A DNA stretch of 64,000 bases from Trifolium pratense (GCF_020283565.1 NC_060060.1:63225257-63289256); one strand, 5' to 3'. Positions 34,207-46,060 are shown, counted from the stretch's first letter. Made by a program: numbers and translations. The notes: generated by a model from the letters alone, not told the origin.

Positions 34207-36630
34207 TGTAACACCCAAACCCATTATTTATATATTTCTACCTTAGTAAAATCTTTTTCAAAATACGCAACGGAAAATCACATTTAATTTATTGAATATC
34301 GGTTCGAGTATTACACTCCTCTTATCAAAATAATACCAATGTAATTAATTAGTAAAAATAGTGTTTATACAAATCTTTGAATCAAATAATGTATTTATTG
34401 ATTATACAAAACAACCCAGACAATAGACTTTATATACATATAAAACCCCTTTCCCGTGTCACAATCAGAGCGGAGCTTCATCGACGACTCGACATCGAAT
34501 ACCACAAAATCCTGTAAAATCTGGACCCCCAACGATCCAGCACATAACACATAAAAGAGAGTTAGATAACATACTCAAAATATAAGTGTAAGTAAATGGT
34601 ACTTAAACACTTCTTCATAAAGACATGCATAATCATACATTATACATATACACCACCATCATTCATGCATATTCATATATCATGCATATACTTCATTTAT
34701 CACATAATCGATCATCCACAATTATACACCAAACATATAGTTTCACGTCGTCTCGGACAATACCAAAACATCAACAAATACACATAACTCAATTACAAAT
34801 AGGAATACACATAAAGTTCCTAATGTAATCTATCACCACAAATACACGGTTCAGATTATGGTCATGACGGACCCTGCGTTGTTCATTTTATAGTCATGAC
34901 GGACTCTGCTCCTCACATACGGATTAACAATCAACATTTACCAAGTACGTGTCAAACATTATTTATCATAAAATGCACACATAATCCCTAATGCAATCTA
35001 ATGCTTCACATTCATGTTATGTCCTCTAGACACCTCTAATGCATGTGGTACCATCTTCTTTATTAGAGTATCTTACCTCTAATATCCTTCTTTATCGGAT
35101 AAATATAATCCGATATCCTTCTTTATTGGAATATCCAATATCACATATATTCATGAATGCATGTATATGTTTTTCATGAATTCACTCACAATCATTTTAA
35201 TTAGCATTAAGCTCTTCCTTTACTAATGTGGAACACTATCCAACATTACTTCTTTATTAAGATAACACTATACCTTAATATACGTCTTTATTAGAATAAT
35301 ATAATTCTAATATCCTTCTTTATTAAGTTGATTAACACCTTAATATACTTCATTTATACTTCATACATGATTAACAATCATTATAAGCATCAACAAGCAT
35401 CAACAAGCATTAACAATCATCAACAAGCATTAACAATCATCAACAATCATCAACAATCATGTAAGAATAAGACACTGATTCGAAACTACATGCAAAGGAA
35501 GACAACAGATGAAAATCTGTGAAATCTGCTACATTTTCGCCTGGGGCGAAACTAATTTCGCCTGGGGCGAAATTCTACTGGTTGCCCACTGCCCTAATTT
35601 CGCCTGGGGCGAAATATATTTCGCCTGGGGCGAATTTCCTGCAGAATGGACTGGTTCTCACACAGACAAATTGTGCAGGATTTCTGCAGGACAGCCTCTC
35701 ATTGCAACGATCATAACTTGGGCTACGAAAGTCCAATGGAGACGCACATATACTCGTTGGAAAGCTAACAAACAGGGTTACAACTTTTATGTTGGCCACT
35801 AAAATCAGTTCACAACGAAAAGAGGTCAAAAATGCACGTAAAGGTTCAGACTTCATAGATAACAATTTTCTACATTTCTCATTTCAAACTCTAAACTCTC
35901 AAGACTCTCACATAAACCATTTTTCATGTTATAAACCCCAAATAAGTTCATATTCAAGTGCAACAAGCATATCTAAACACAAAAGGACAGTTCATTTCTC
36001 AGATCTACATCATAAACATCGAAAAAGTAAAGATTGAACACTTTTTCATCAAAACTCTCAAGAACACAAAGTTCTTGAGTTTAATCCTTCATAAACTCGT
36101 ATTTTACCCATTAAATCCGTTCATTAATCATGTTAAAAGCATGTTAAACATATTAAGAACCTTAGGAACGATTTCCATCAAGAAAATCCGTTCTAAGCTA
36201 AAACGAAAATGGGGTGGAGGAAGTTCGGGTGAGGAGAAATCGACATTCTCCCCTTCCTCGAGTCACCCACGAATATGAAATCTACTCTCTTACCTGGATT
36301 CGAAGAAAACACGACGAAGATCTCGAATCTCTAGATCTCCCCTTGCCTTAGCTCCTCAAGCTCTCTCTTCCTCCCTCAAGAACACAAAAGACATGAGAAA
36401 TGAATTTCTCTCTCTCTTCCTTGCCCTTAATGGGCGCCCCCTCACACACACTCAAGGCCCATTGGGCCTCAAGCCCAATTGGCTTGGCCCAATAACACGT
36501 TAACTCTCTCTACTCGCTTAATAACTAAAGTACTCGATAAATAACTCTAGTTATTAACTTAATTAAAATGTCACGTTAAATAAAATATTTTAACACATAA
36601 AAATAATAATATGAAAATTGGGTCGTTACA
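34207..36630 (-). repeat. 5' LTR of element B
   Basis: 2424 bp, near-identical to the 3' LTR, with the same ladder (35052-35346) and TTTCGCC palindromes (35535-35636). Observed differences include one fewer ATCAACAATC unit, two extra A in a CACAAAG run and scattered single substitutions. Confidence 0.92.
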
Positions 36631-37995
36631 CAGAGCATTAAGCCTTTCTTGTAAAGCTTTTTGTTTGCTTAACACTCTGAGATGTTTCTCAATTACTTTG
36701 TTGAGAGCTGTTAAAAGTTGAGTTTTAGAGCAATCAGAAAATACCTCATCTGTAACTTCTGAGTCTGATTCTGATTCATCCTCTGAATCTGCATCTGAGT
36801 CGGTTGAAGCCATTAGGGCTAGATTTGCCTCTTCCTCTTCCTCAACTTCCTCCTCAGATGATAGCTTCTCAAAAGTAGCCATCAGACTCTTTTTCAATTT
36901 ACTCTTAAATTGTTGCTTCTTTGAGCTGTATCTCTTGCTTTTGTCTTTGGCAGACATTTCTGGACAGTCAGCAATAAAGTGTCCTGGCTTCTTACAGTTG
37001 AAGCAATTCTTTTGATCATCCTTTTTGCTGACATAATTTCTTGAACTGTTTCCTCTGAAGTTTCTTTTGTTAAGCCTGTTCCATTGCTGAAACTTGGTGA
37101 ATAAGGCAAACTCATCTTCACCCATTTCTTCCTCTTGGCCATCTGCAGAAGATTCCTCCTCAATGTCAAGAAGCTGAGTCTTAAGAGCTTTAGAAGGAAT
37201 CCTAGTTGATTGTAAAGCCACAGACTTGGACTTCTTCTTAGCTTCTGAATCAGCATTCAGAACCATCTCATGGCTTCTGAGATTGCTTATCAGAGCCTCA
37301 AGACTCAGAGTCTTGAGATTTTGAGCTTCCTCTATTGCAGTGACCTTAGGTCTCCATGCAATAGGAAGACTCCTCAGAATCTTCTGAACATGGTCATAGG
37401 TAGAGTAACTCCTCTTAAGAACTTTGAGACCAGATACAAGGGTTTGAAACCTTGTGAACATAGTTTCAATGTTTTCATCTTGTTGCATGGTGAAGAGTTC
37501 ATATTGCCTTATCAAGAGACTAGCCTTAGCCTCTTGAACTTTCTCGTTACCATCATAGGTAGCACACATAGAGTCAAAGATAGATTTAGCTGAGGACTTG
37601 TTTTCTATTCTGACATAATCCTCATGTCTAATAGCACCAACAACAATGTCCTTTACTCTGTGATGTTTAGTGTAGATTTTTAGGTTAGCTGGTGTGAGTA
37701 ACTTTCTGTGCTCAATGGACAACCTTCCATGTTCATTTAAGTTTTCAAAAGTTACTCCCAGCTCAACCAAATCCCACAACTCATGATCAATAGCAGTGAT
37801 ATTGCTATAAAGTCTTTCCTTCCACCACTCAAATAATGAAGCATCACCATTGAATATAGGGGCTTTTCTATTGCCACTATGTTCATGTGATTCATTATTT
37901 AAATAATCAAAACCAAAAGCAACTCCAACTCTGCCACCACCACTGGCATCACCAGAATTACTTGTTCTAGTACTTTCGTCTCCTCCTCCAGACAT
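36631..37995 (-). pseudogene. gag of S1, N-terminal part
   Basis: Starts at ATG 37993-37995. It has a Gly/Ser-rich start, [39 protein letters not shown] and [18 protein letters not shown] (copia-type Gag core), a zinc knuckle [14 protein letters not shown], a Glu-rich acidic stretch and a coiled-coil-like helix ([20 protein letters not shown]), where element B cuts in. The apparent stop after this point lies inside B's LTR. The C-terminal part is at 27199-28208. Confidence 0.9.
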
Positions 37996-38065
37996 AATGT
38001 TTTCACAAGATCTTTACTGTCTCACTGTTAAGTGAAAGTAACAGACCAGAGCTCTAGATACCAAT

Positions 38066-39154
38066 TGAAGGTGTGAAAACACAAGAAGGGGGGGTTGAAT
38101 TGTGTTTTAGCCAAGTTAAAACTTTTTCAAAGTTCTTAACTCAACTACAATGGCAGCGGATAAATAACACAATATAACGAGATAAGAGAGAGAGAGAGAT
38201 CACACAAGCAATTTATACTGGTTCCTCTCACAAAACGAGAGTAGTCCAGTCCCCTTGCACTTCCAAGGGATTTCACTATAATCACACAAGATTACAAATG
38301 CTCAAGCACACAAGCAAGAGACTTCACAACTATGCTCAAGCACACAAGCTTAAGACTTCTCACTTAAGCACACAAGCTTAAGACTTCACAAATTTACAGA
38401 GATAATAAAGTTGTTGAATGAATACAACTGCTCTTAAGAGAACCTTAATAAACAAATACAGTGAGAACAAAGTATTTGGACTAAGAGTTAAAAACACTAG
38501 TTCAGAGGTTCAGAGCTTGTATTCGCAAATCAGAATTGTTCGAGCGCGTGTAAAGATTGTTAATTTCTTTGCAACTGGATTCTTCTAGTATATATAGGAC
38601 TGATAAAGAGTTGTTGCAAAGATGACCGTTGATGAAGATAATCTTTTGTCTTCAAGCAACTTGTCTTGATGTAGTTTGGTCGTTTCCAAAACAGAGTAAG
38701 AGTTTCAGTAACTTTGACCATGTGCAGAGAAGACTTTCCTTATTCAGCTAATAAGTCTGATAACCCACGTTCTCCATTGTGGACAGACAAAATCTAAGTA
38801 GCTGTTCTGATCAAGGTTGAGAGGTCCTTTTCTTCATTGGTAAGAGAGTTGACCTTCAAATTCGAATCTTCACACCGTTCAAAATATACCTCAGAGTTTG
38901 ATTCACTTTAGACTTTAGTAAGTTCTGATGTCTTCATCCTCTGATGTAAGTAACATCTGAAGATTCTTATCTTCTGAGTTCTTGCGAACTTCTGAGGACT
39001 TGTCTTCTGAGCTTTCTTTAGAGCTTGTCTGAAGCTAAGTTCTGCACACTTAAAATAAATTTTTAGTCCTTCCAATTGTATATTAATACTTTGTTATCAT
39101 CAAAACCTTAATAGATTTAGGGGCAAACATTTTTAAATCAATTTTGTTCCAACA
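38066..39154 (-). repeat. 5' LTR of Sirevirus S1, with adjacent PBS
   Basis: 1089 bp, same length as its partner. The PBS on the minus strand reads TGGTATCTAGAGC (~38050-38062), a one-base-longer variant of the tRNA-iMet site TGGTATCAGAGC. The minus-strand TATA box lies at ~38589-38596. Confidence 0.9.
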
Positions 39155-39608
39155 TGTTGCATTGCATTTTAAATTATTTGTATCGTACTAATTATGTTGT
39201 TTGTATTGCATTGCATTTTAAATTATTTGTATCGCACTAATTACGTTACTTGTGTGTTGTATTATAAATTAAGATGATTTGTATCGTATAAATTATTTAA
39301 ATAAATTTTTTTTTTATTACAAAAAACTAAAAAATAAATCGCTAAGTGTTAATTATTTTAATTTAATTTTAATCGATAATTGTAATTTTATTTAATCATA
39401 AAAACAAAAATATAAATTTAAATAAGAATATGAAATAAAATGTGGTGCGGTAGAGAAAGTGGTGGGGTAGAGTGTTAAATGAAAAAACTATTGGAGAGGA
39501 TAAAAGTTGAATTTGCGTTGAATGATTAGGTGGAAGAAAGAAAAAATGATGTGGAGTGTTGGGAAGTGAAAAAATGGTGTTGAGAGTTGATAGCCATTGT
39601 ACATGGTC
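39155..39608 (+). mobile_element. PIF/Harbinger-like element, right part
   Basis: It starts with the S1 target duplication TGTTG. Two further imperfect copies of a ~50-bp unit (ATTRYGTT...GCATTGCATTTTAAATTATT) follow; the first copy was split by S1. The terminal repeat CCATTGTACATGGTC and TAA end it. Positions ~39395-39608, inverted, match 63818-64000, so another copy of the family starts at the window's end. Confidence 0.7.
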
Positions 39609-39611
39609 TAA

Positions 39612-40600
39612 GGAAGGGAAATTAATGTTAAACAAATAAAGAAGGGAAATTAATGGACTTTTAGAGCCCAATTCCAACTTCTTCTCTAACCTAGAGAAAG
39701 AGAGATGGTGTTGTTAGTTTGGAGGTTGTTTTTAAACAGTGCCGAGAAAAAAATTGAGAATTGCAAAATTATTGCTATGAAGGAAATTGGTTGTAACTCT
39801 GTAGAAAAATTAACATGAAGTCACTCATTCATGGTAGTTTAGGGGAAATATATTTTTGTCAACAAAAATCAAATTCCAACGCCTCAAACATCAAAGAAAT
39901 TGGTGCTGAACTCGTGTTTGACATAAAAAAACGCAGAAGCAAACAGATGCTTCATCAAACAAGGACTCTAGGAAAAAAAAACCCATAGTTTCATCATCTT
40001 CATTATCATCATGAAACAAAGGATCCAGAAAATCAGATCTAAAAAAATAACGTTCTCTCTCGTTGGACTCACTTAAGATTTTTTTTTTTTGCTTCAAAAA
40101 AAATTCGCCGGTGGCAGTGGCGGAGAGTGAAGGCGGTGGCAATGGCGACAACGGTGAGAGAAAGATGAAGAGGTGAGGGTGAAAGTCCATTTGTTGTATT
40201 AGAGAAAGATGAAAAAGCTTCGTTTTATTTTTTAATAATTAAACAAAAACTATTGTAACTTTTTAATTCCCTACCATTGGATTTAACTTTGCCACATGTC
40301 ACACATCTATAAAATAAAAGTAAAGTTGCACTTGTAACACTGAATCAGACTTTTTCAATGCAGTCAAAAAGGCGACTGCATCATAGAATTCTCCATTTTC
40401 TTTTATGTGTTGTTTCCACTTTGTCTTGCACGTTCCTTTACAATTGAAGTCGAAAATATACTTCATCATCCCATGCTTCATTAACCTGCTATATGTTAGT
40501 CGAATGACAATATTTTTAGTCGAAATACTCATATATATAGCCAGTCGAAATAAGTTTTTCAATACCATTAATTTTATAATTTTGGTGTCAACAGTTACAT
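39612..40600. other. Intergenic stretch, no supportable gene
   Basis: There are short frames only. The minus-strand frame at 39891-40190 (99 codons, hydrophobic start then acidic) has no feature I recognise, and the frame at 40299-40607 resembles nothing known to me. Both may be chance. Confidence 0.4.
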
Positions 40601-40800
40601 ATCTCAAGCATTCATAAGGGAGTTCATCTACTCAACTGAACATATGAAAAATAAATTACAAAGACAATAAAGAAAAGAACCTTATTGGCCTTGGAGTTCC
40701 CCTGCCCTCCTTGCCTCATCCTTAGAGTTCTCATAACTCTCTCCTGAGTATCACTGTTGCTGAGTGATTTCTGAATGAATAATAGTGAAGGAGAAAAGCT

Positions 40801-41069
40801 CTATTTATAGTTTTTAAGCGGGATTTGGGCTTTTTCTGCGCACCCATCGTGGCCACGATGACGTGTAATTTTGCCTCATTGTGGCCACGATGGATCATAT
40901 CGTGGTACAATGGAAGATTTTCTCCAGATTTTCTGTTTTTCTTCAACCGCCTTTATTGTGCCACGATGACAAGTCATCGTGGTACGATGGAAAAGATTTG
41001 TTGCAAATTTTCTTCGATTTAAACCGCCTTCTCATCGCGCCACGCTGGATCTCATCGTAGGTACGATGG
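40801..41069 (-). promoter_or_regulatory. Minus-strand TATA box with an upstream array of CATCGTGG palindromes
   Basis: A TATA box (CTATAAATAG on the minus strand, 40801-40810) is followed by a CT-rich leader. Upstream of it (higher coordinates) are CATCGTGGCCACGATG (40845-40860, perfect), CATTGTGGCCACGATG (40877-40892), CCACGATGAC/GTCATCGTGG with an AA loop (40961-40982), and decayed copies to 41069. This looks like a promoter or LTR U3 fragment of an unidentified element. I could not find a partner LTR or a coding region. Confidence 0.5.
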
Positions 41070-42049
41070 CTTGCGCTATTTATTACGTTTTTGCCTTTTT
41101 TGATGCTTTTTCCACTTTTCTTGCTTATGGGCCAAATAGCTTCAGTTTTCCAGATATTTGCTTGCTTCTGGACTTCAATTGCTATTAAAACTACCCTAAA
41201 CATCATATAATTGACTGTCATCAGAGACTATAGTAGGATGCTTTGCCTTCATCCACCTAAAGGAGTAGAGTTTGACTTTGTCCAACAGTTAAGGTAAGGA
41301 CTACTCTGAATTTTTGAATAATATATATGTGATTTCTTTCATTCCGCATAACCCAAACACATAAGAGCCAGATGAGTTACATAAAAGAGCGGCGTGCTTT
41401 CAGCCCACCTGATGAATAAATAAACTAAAGAAAGTGTTCCGATAGGTTTTTGCGGATCCACCAATAAATAAACCGATTAAATATATTTTTTGTCTGTTTT
41501 TTTAAGTTGTTCCGATAATCTAGAATTCAGCCGCAAGTTAAATAAAGTTTTATCAAAATATTTATTTTTTGTCCTTTTAAAATTTTCTTTACACATTCTA
41601 TCCTTTTAAATATACCAACTTTCATGTTTTTGTGTGTAATAATCATGTTTTTAATTTTATAAATAATCAAATTTGGTTTAAATATTAAATTAAATATTAA
41701 ATATGAAGTAACCATTAGAATATATCACATGTTATGTCATTTAAAAAATGAGTCAGGTCGTCAAAAATTAAGGTTAAATATAGAGAGGATCAAATGTCTA
41801 AATTTTTAAAATGGATGGACAAAATTGTGCCAAAAAATAGAGTACCAAAATTGCACATTTTATATAATTAGAGAATTAAAACTGCATTCAAGCCAACAAA
41901 TACTTAAATTATTCGAAAAATCCGTATACACGTACTTGGCACGGGCACCATTCTAGTTAAAAAAAAATTATATCAAATTATAAATTGTTTTACGATATAA
42001 TTGAAGCAGTTATTTATTTATCTATTTTATATATACTTTTAACTATTTA
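41070..42049. other. AT-rich intergenic stretch, no gene seen
   Basis: No ORF of note. A CTAGT preceded by a GC-rich GGCACGGGCACC at ~41938-41958 faintly resembles a Helitron 3' end, but no good terminal hairpin is present. Confidence 0.4.
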
Positions 42050-42468
42050 GTACTCCCTTAGGTTCTTTATATATATATAAGGAATACTTTGGAAATTTTT
42101 TTGATTGTTTTTATAAGAAACTTTGATCAATTTTAAAATATATTTTTTTTGACAAAATTTTTAAAATGTTTAAAATGTTTAATTTCACTTATGCCCTTTT
42201 TTTTTTTGATAAATTAAGAGCATATACAAAATATAAGACCTCTTTGATCATTGCACGTATGTCAATACATAATTTTGATTATAAATATATTTAATTGTGT
42301 ATTAATAAAAATTTTATATTTTGAAAATATTCACCGAAACAAATCAAACAAGATCTCAAATGATAATATTTGCATTCATATACTTTTAGAAAAATACGGT
42401 CAAAACAAAACATATAAATAGTGCATTTAGTCAAACTTGGTCTTATAAAATGGGACAGAGGTAGTAGA
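42050..42468. mobile_element. Stowaway-like MITE
   Basis: Left end TACTCCCTTAGGTTCTTTAT and right end ATGGGACAGAGGTAGTA are the inverted TACTCCCTCYGTCCC-type termini common in plant Stowaway/mariner MITEs. The interior is AT-rich and non-coding. A decayed relative is at 63440-63690. Confidence 0.65.
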
Positions 42469-43515
42469 TATCAAGGTCGGGATAGACATATACATCCATC
42501 TTTCCCCGTCCTCCATTTATAACTTATATTATTATTAACAAAGAAAAAAAAATATACATAACCTGGGGTACATAGACCTAACTCAGGGAGTCCACTCAAA
42601 AACGTGTAGAACAGAAATATATACCAACTTCTAGTCCTAAAAGACAAAATAGAAGTAAAAAAATTCAAGGTGAATGAATCGGCCGTCAACACAAAAACGG
42701 TTCACGTACCCGCTACTCACTGCAGCAAGCAACAAGCAATATGACTTTTTCAAGCTAAGCAGTCCGAAATCAAGTAATAATACAAATATTATGCTCTTAT
42801 TTATTATGAGATAGAATTTAAAAATAAGTAAGTTAGTTGAATTAAGAGTAATTAAATAAGAGTATATATGTAATAAGCTTAAATTTTTAAGAGTATTAAA
42901 AGTATTTACAATGTGTTTTATTGGTCTGTGTGATTTTTTCAAGTGTTTCTTATAAAAAGAACCAGAAAAAATACTCTATTTTCTCTTAATTTTTCAATTT
43001 ATTTTTCTCATACCATTAATTAATAAATGACAATTGTGTAAACTAATTCATAATTTCTCTTTTAAAAAAATACTAGCTAGAGTTCTTATAATACTCATTA
43101 AATATCTTAAATAATAAATTTTGTATTTTTTTTGTATACAATTTTTGTAAATTTTTTAATTTAAATATGTGCACGAGTAGTGCTCATGGTCATGGACATG
43201 CTCATGTCATGTGAACGAGTAGTGCAGCATGCATATTTGCTTCTTCTATTACTCTCTTTCACAAGTCTCATCCTACTGACACTCTCATCGACAAGTCTCG
43301 TCCTTTTTTACATTTTCTTTCCTCACTGCGTCAGTCTACAATGTGACCTAGTGAAGCTTCAGTATTCACAGTTCACATGTTAAGATGTTTTAGGGATTTT
43401 GTGTGTCAGATTTGATTTCTAAGTTAGTGGAATTTGTTTTAGTATGAATTTGTTTTAATTTTTTTTGTATTTTATTGTATTTTCTTTTTTAAATTAATGT
43501 TAATTAAAATAAAAG
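42469..43515. other. AT-rich intergenic stretch, no gene seen
   Basis: Short frames only; no repeat structure beyond poly-A/T tracts that I can support. Confidence 0.4.
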
Positions 43516-43520
43516 CCAAG

Positions 43521-45930
43521 TGTAACGACTCAATTTTCATATTGTTATTTTTATGTGTTAAAATATTTTATTTAACGTGGCATTTTAATTAAGTTAATAA
43601 CTTGAGTTATTTATCGAGTACTTTAGTTATTAGGCGAGTAGAGTGAGTTAACGTGTAATTGGGCCAAACCAATTGGGCTTGAGGCCCAATGGGCCTTGTG
43701 AGGTGTGTGTGTGGCGCCCTTATGGCCATGAAGCAAGGAAGAGAGAGAGAAATTCATTTCTCATGTCTTTTGTGTTCTTGAGAGAGGAGGAGAGAGCTTG
43801 AGGAGCTAGGGCAAGGGAGAGCTAGGGATTCAAGATCATTCATCGAGTTTTCTTCGAATCCAGGTAAGAGAGTAGATTCCATATTCGTGGGTGACTCGAG
43901 GAAGGGGAGAATGTCGATTTCTCCTCACCCGAACTTCCTCCACCCCATTTTCGTTTTAGCTTGGAATGGATTTTCTTGATGGAAATCGTTCCTAAGGTTC
44001 TTGATATGTTTAACATGCTTGTAACATGATTAATGAACGGAAATAATGGTTAAAACGAGTTTATGAAAGATTAAACTCAAGAACTTTGTGTTCTTGAGAG
44101 TTTTGATGAAAAAGTGTTCAATCTTTACTTTTTCGATGTTTATGATGTAGATCTGAGAAATGAACTGTCCTTTTGTGTTTAGATATGCTTGTTGCACTTG
44201 AATATAAACTTATTTGGGGTTTATAACATGAAAAATGGTTTATGTGAGAGTCTTGAGAGTTTAGAGTTTGAAATGAGAAATGTAGAAAATTGTTATCTAT
44301 GAAGTCTGAACCTTTACGTGCTTTTTTTACCTCTTTTCGTTGTGAACTGATTTTAGTGGCCAACATAAAAGTTGTAGCCCTGTTTGTTAGCTTTCCAACG
44401 AGTATATGTGCGTCTCCATTGGACTTTCGTAGCCCAAGTTATGATCGTTGCAATGAGAGGCTGTCCTGCAGAAATCCTGCACAATTTGTCTGTGTGAGAA
44501 CCAGTCCATTCTGCAGAGAATTCGCCCCAGGCGAAATATATTTCGCCCCAGGCGAAATTAGGGCAGTGGGCAACCAGTAGAATTTCGCCCCACGCGAAAT
44601 TAGTTTCGCCCCAGGCGAAAATGTTGCAGATTTCACCAGATTTTCATCTGCTGTCTTCCTTTGCATGTATTTTCAATCAGTGTCTTATTCTTACATGATT
44701 GTTGATGCTTGTTGATGATTGTTGATGCTTGTTAATGCTTGTTGATGCTTATAATGATTGTTAATCATGTATGAAGTATAAATGAAGTATATTAAGGTGT
44801 TAATCAACTTAATAAAGAAGGATATTAGAATTATATTATTCTAATAAAGACGTATATTAAGGTATAGTGTTATCTTAATAAAGAAGTAATGTTGGATAGT
44901 GTTCCACATTAGTAAAGGAAGAGCTTAATGCTAATTAAAATGATTGTGAGTGAATTCATGAAAAACATATACATGCATTCATGAATATATGTGATATTGG
45001 ATATTCCAATAAAGAAGGATGTCGGATTATATTTATCCGATAAAGAAGGATATTAGAGGTGAGATACTCTAATAAAGAAGATGGTACCACATGCATTAGA
45101 GGTGTCTAGAGGACATAGCATGAATGTGAAGCATTAGATTGCATTAGGGATTATGTGTGCATTTTATGATAAATAATGTTTGACACGTACTTGGTAAATG
45201 TTGATTGTTAATCCGTATGTGAGGAGCAGAGTCCGTCATGACTATAAAATGAACAACGCAGGGTCCGTCATGACCATAATCTGAACCGTGTATTTGTGGT
45301 GTTAGATTACATTAGGAACTTTATGTGTATTCCTATTTGTAATTGAGTTATGTTTATTTGTTGATGTTTTGGTATTGTCCGAGACGACGTGAAACTATAT
45401 GTTTGGTGTATAATTGTGGATGATCGATTATGTGATAGATGAAGAATATGCATGATATATGAATATGCATGAATGATGGTGGTGTATATGTATAATGTAT
45501 GATTATGCATGTCTTTATGAAGAAGTGTTTAAGTACCATTTACTTACACTTATATTTTGAGTATGTTATCTAACTCTCTTTTATGTGTTATGTGCTGGAT
45601 CGTTGGGGGTCCAGATTTTTCAGGATTTTGTGGTATTCGATGTCGAGTCGTCGATGAAGCTCCGCTCTGATTGTGACACGGGAAAGGGTTGTATTTAGAC
45701 TATAGGGTCTTTATGACTTTCGATATTTATTTGTAAAACTATACATTTTGAGAAATGATTATTTTGTATAAACACTGTTTTTACTAATTAATTACATTAG
45801 TATTATTTTGATAGAGGAGTGTAATACTCGAACCAATATTCAATAAATTAAATGTGATTTTCCGTTGCGTATTTTGAAAAAGATTTTTACTAAAGGTAGA
45901 AATATATAAATAATGGGTTTGGGTGTTACA
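43521..45930 (+). repeat. 5' LTR of element D
   Basis: Features in order: TGTAACGACTC start; four site-II-like motifs (TGGGCC 43660-43665, TGGGCT 43674-43679, GGCCCA 43683-43688, TGGGCC 43690-43695); a CAG|GTAAGAG donor-like site (~43861); four TTTCGCC palindromes (44520-44621), the third with one mutated stem base; the hairpin ladder (44790-45074); a duplicated TCCGTCATGAC; and the GGGTGTTACA end. The PBS TGGTATCAGAGC is at 45933-45944. Confidence 0.92.
44790..45074 (+). repeat. Hairpin ladder, 5' LTR of D
   Basis: Rungs: 44790-44814 TATTAAG/CTTAATA; 44823-44846 TATTAGAAT/ATTCTAATA; 44855-44880 TATTAAG/CTTAATA; ~44889-44909 TGTTGGA/TTCCACA (imperfect); 44995-45011 TATTGGA/TCCAATA; 45020-45042 GTCGGAT/ATCCGAT (one mismatch); 45051-45074 TATTAGAG/CTCTAATA. 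Spacers are AAGAAGGA or AAGACGTA. Confidence 0.88.
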
Positions 45931-46060
45931 ATTGGTATCAGAGCCCCGTTGTCTTCGGACTGTGTGGGTTATGTGTCGATCAGAGCAGGTCTGTGCAGTC
46001 AGACCAAGTGAGTATTGTGTGTCAGTCGCGTTTGTCTAACAATTTTGTGTTGCTTGTTTT

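Larger units (their letters stand above)
28209..36630 (-). mobile_element. Element B: complete copy of the chromovirus-derived non-autonomous family
   Basis: 8422 bp, flanked by CAGAG on both sides (28204-28208 and 36631-36635). LTRs are 28209-30640 and 34207-36630; they differ by one 9-bp unit, small indels and only a few substitutions. PBS, PPT and the 3.57-kb interior match elements A and D. The interior has no ORF longer than about 80 codons, yet both LTRs are recent, so enzymes were supplied in trans. Confidence 0.92.
15511..39154 (-). mobile_element. Sirevirus-type Ty1/copia retrotransposon S1, with two nested insertions
   Basis: It is flanked by TGTTG on both sides (15506-15510 and 39155-39159). 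LTRs are 15511-16599 and 38066-39154, both 1089 bp. By eye they differ at about 14 positions, so S1 is clearly older than S2. Coding order on the minus strand is gag, pol, env-position gene; a plus-strand antisense gene lies near the 3' LTR. gag is split by element B; the antisense gene is split by a chromoviral solo LTR; pol has a 1-bp frameshift; env has a nonsense and a frameshift mutation. Without the nested elements it is about 12.1 kb, close to S2. Confidence 0.92.

Noticed and set aside
39891..40190. 99-codon minus-strand ORF as a host gene exon
   Set aside because: No recognised domain, no supported splice structure, and low-complexity A/T runs interrupt it; kept only as unassigned intergenic DNA.
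41930..41960. Helitron 3' end
   Set aside because: CTAGT is present after GC-rich sequence, but no convincing terminal hairpin and no 5' TC end were found.
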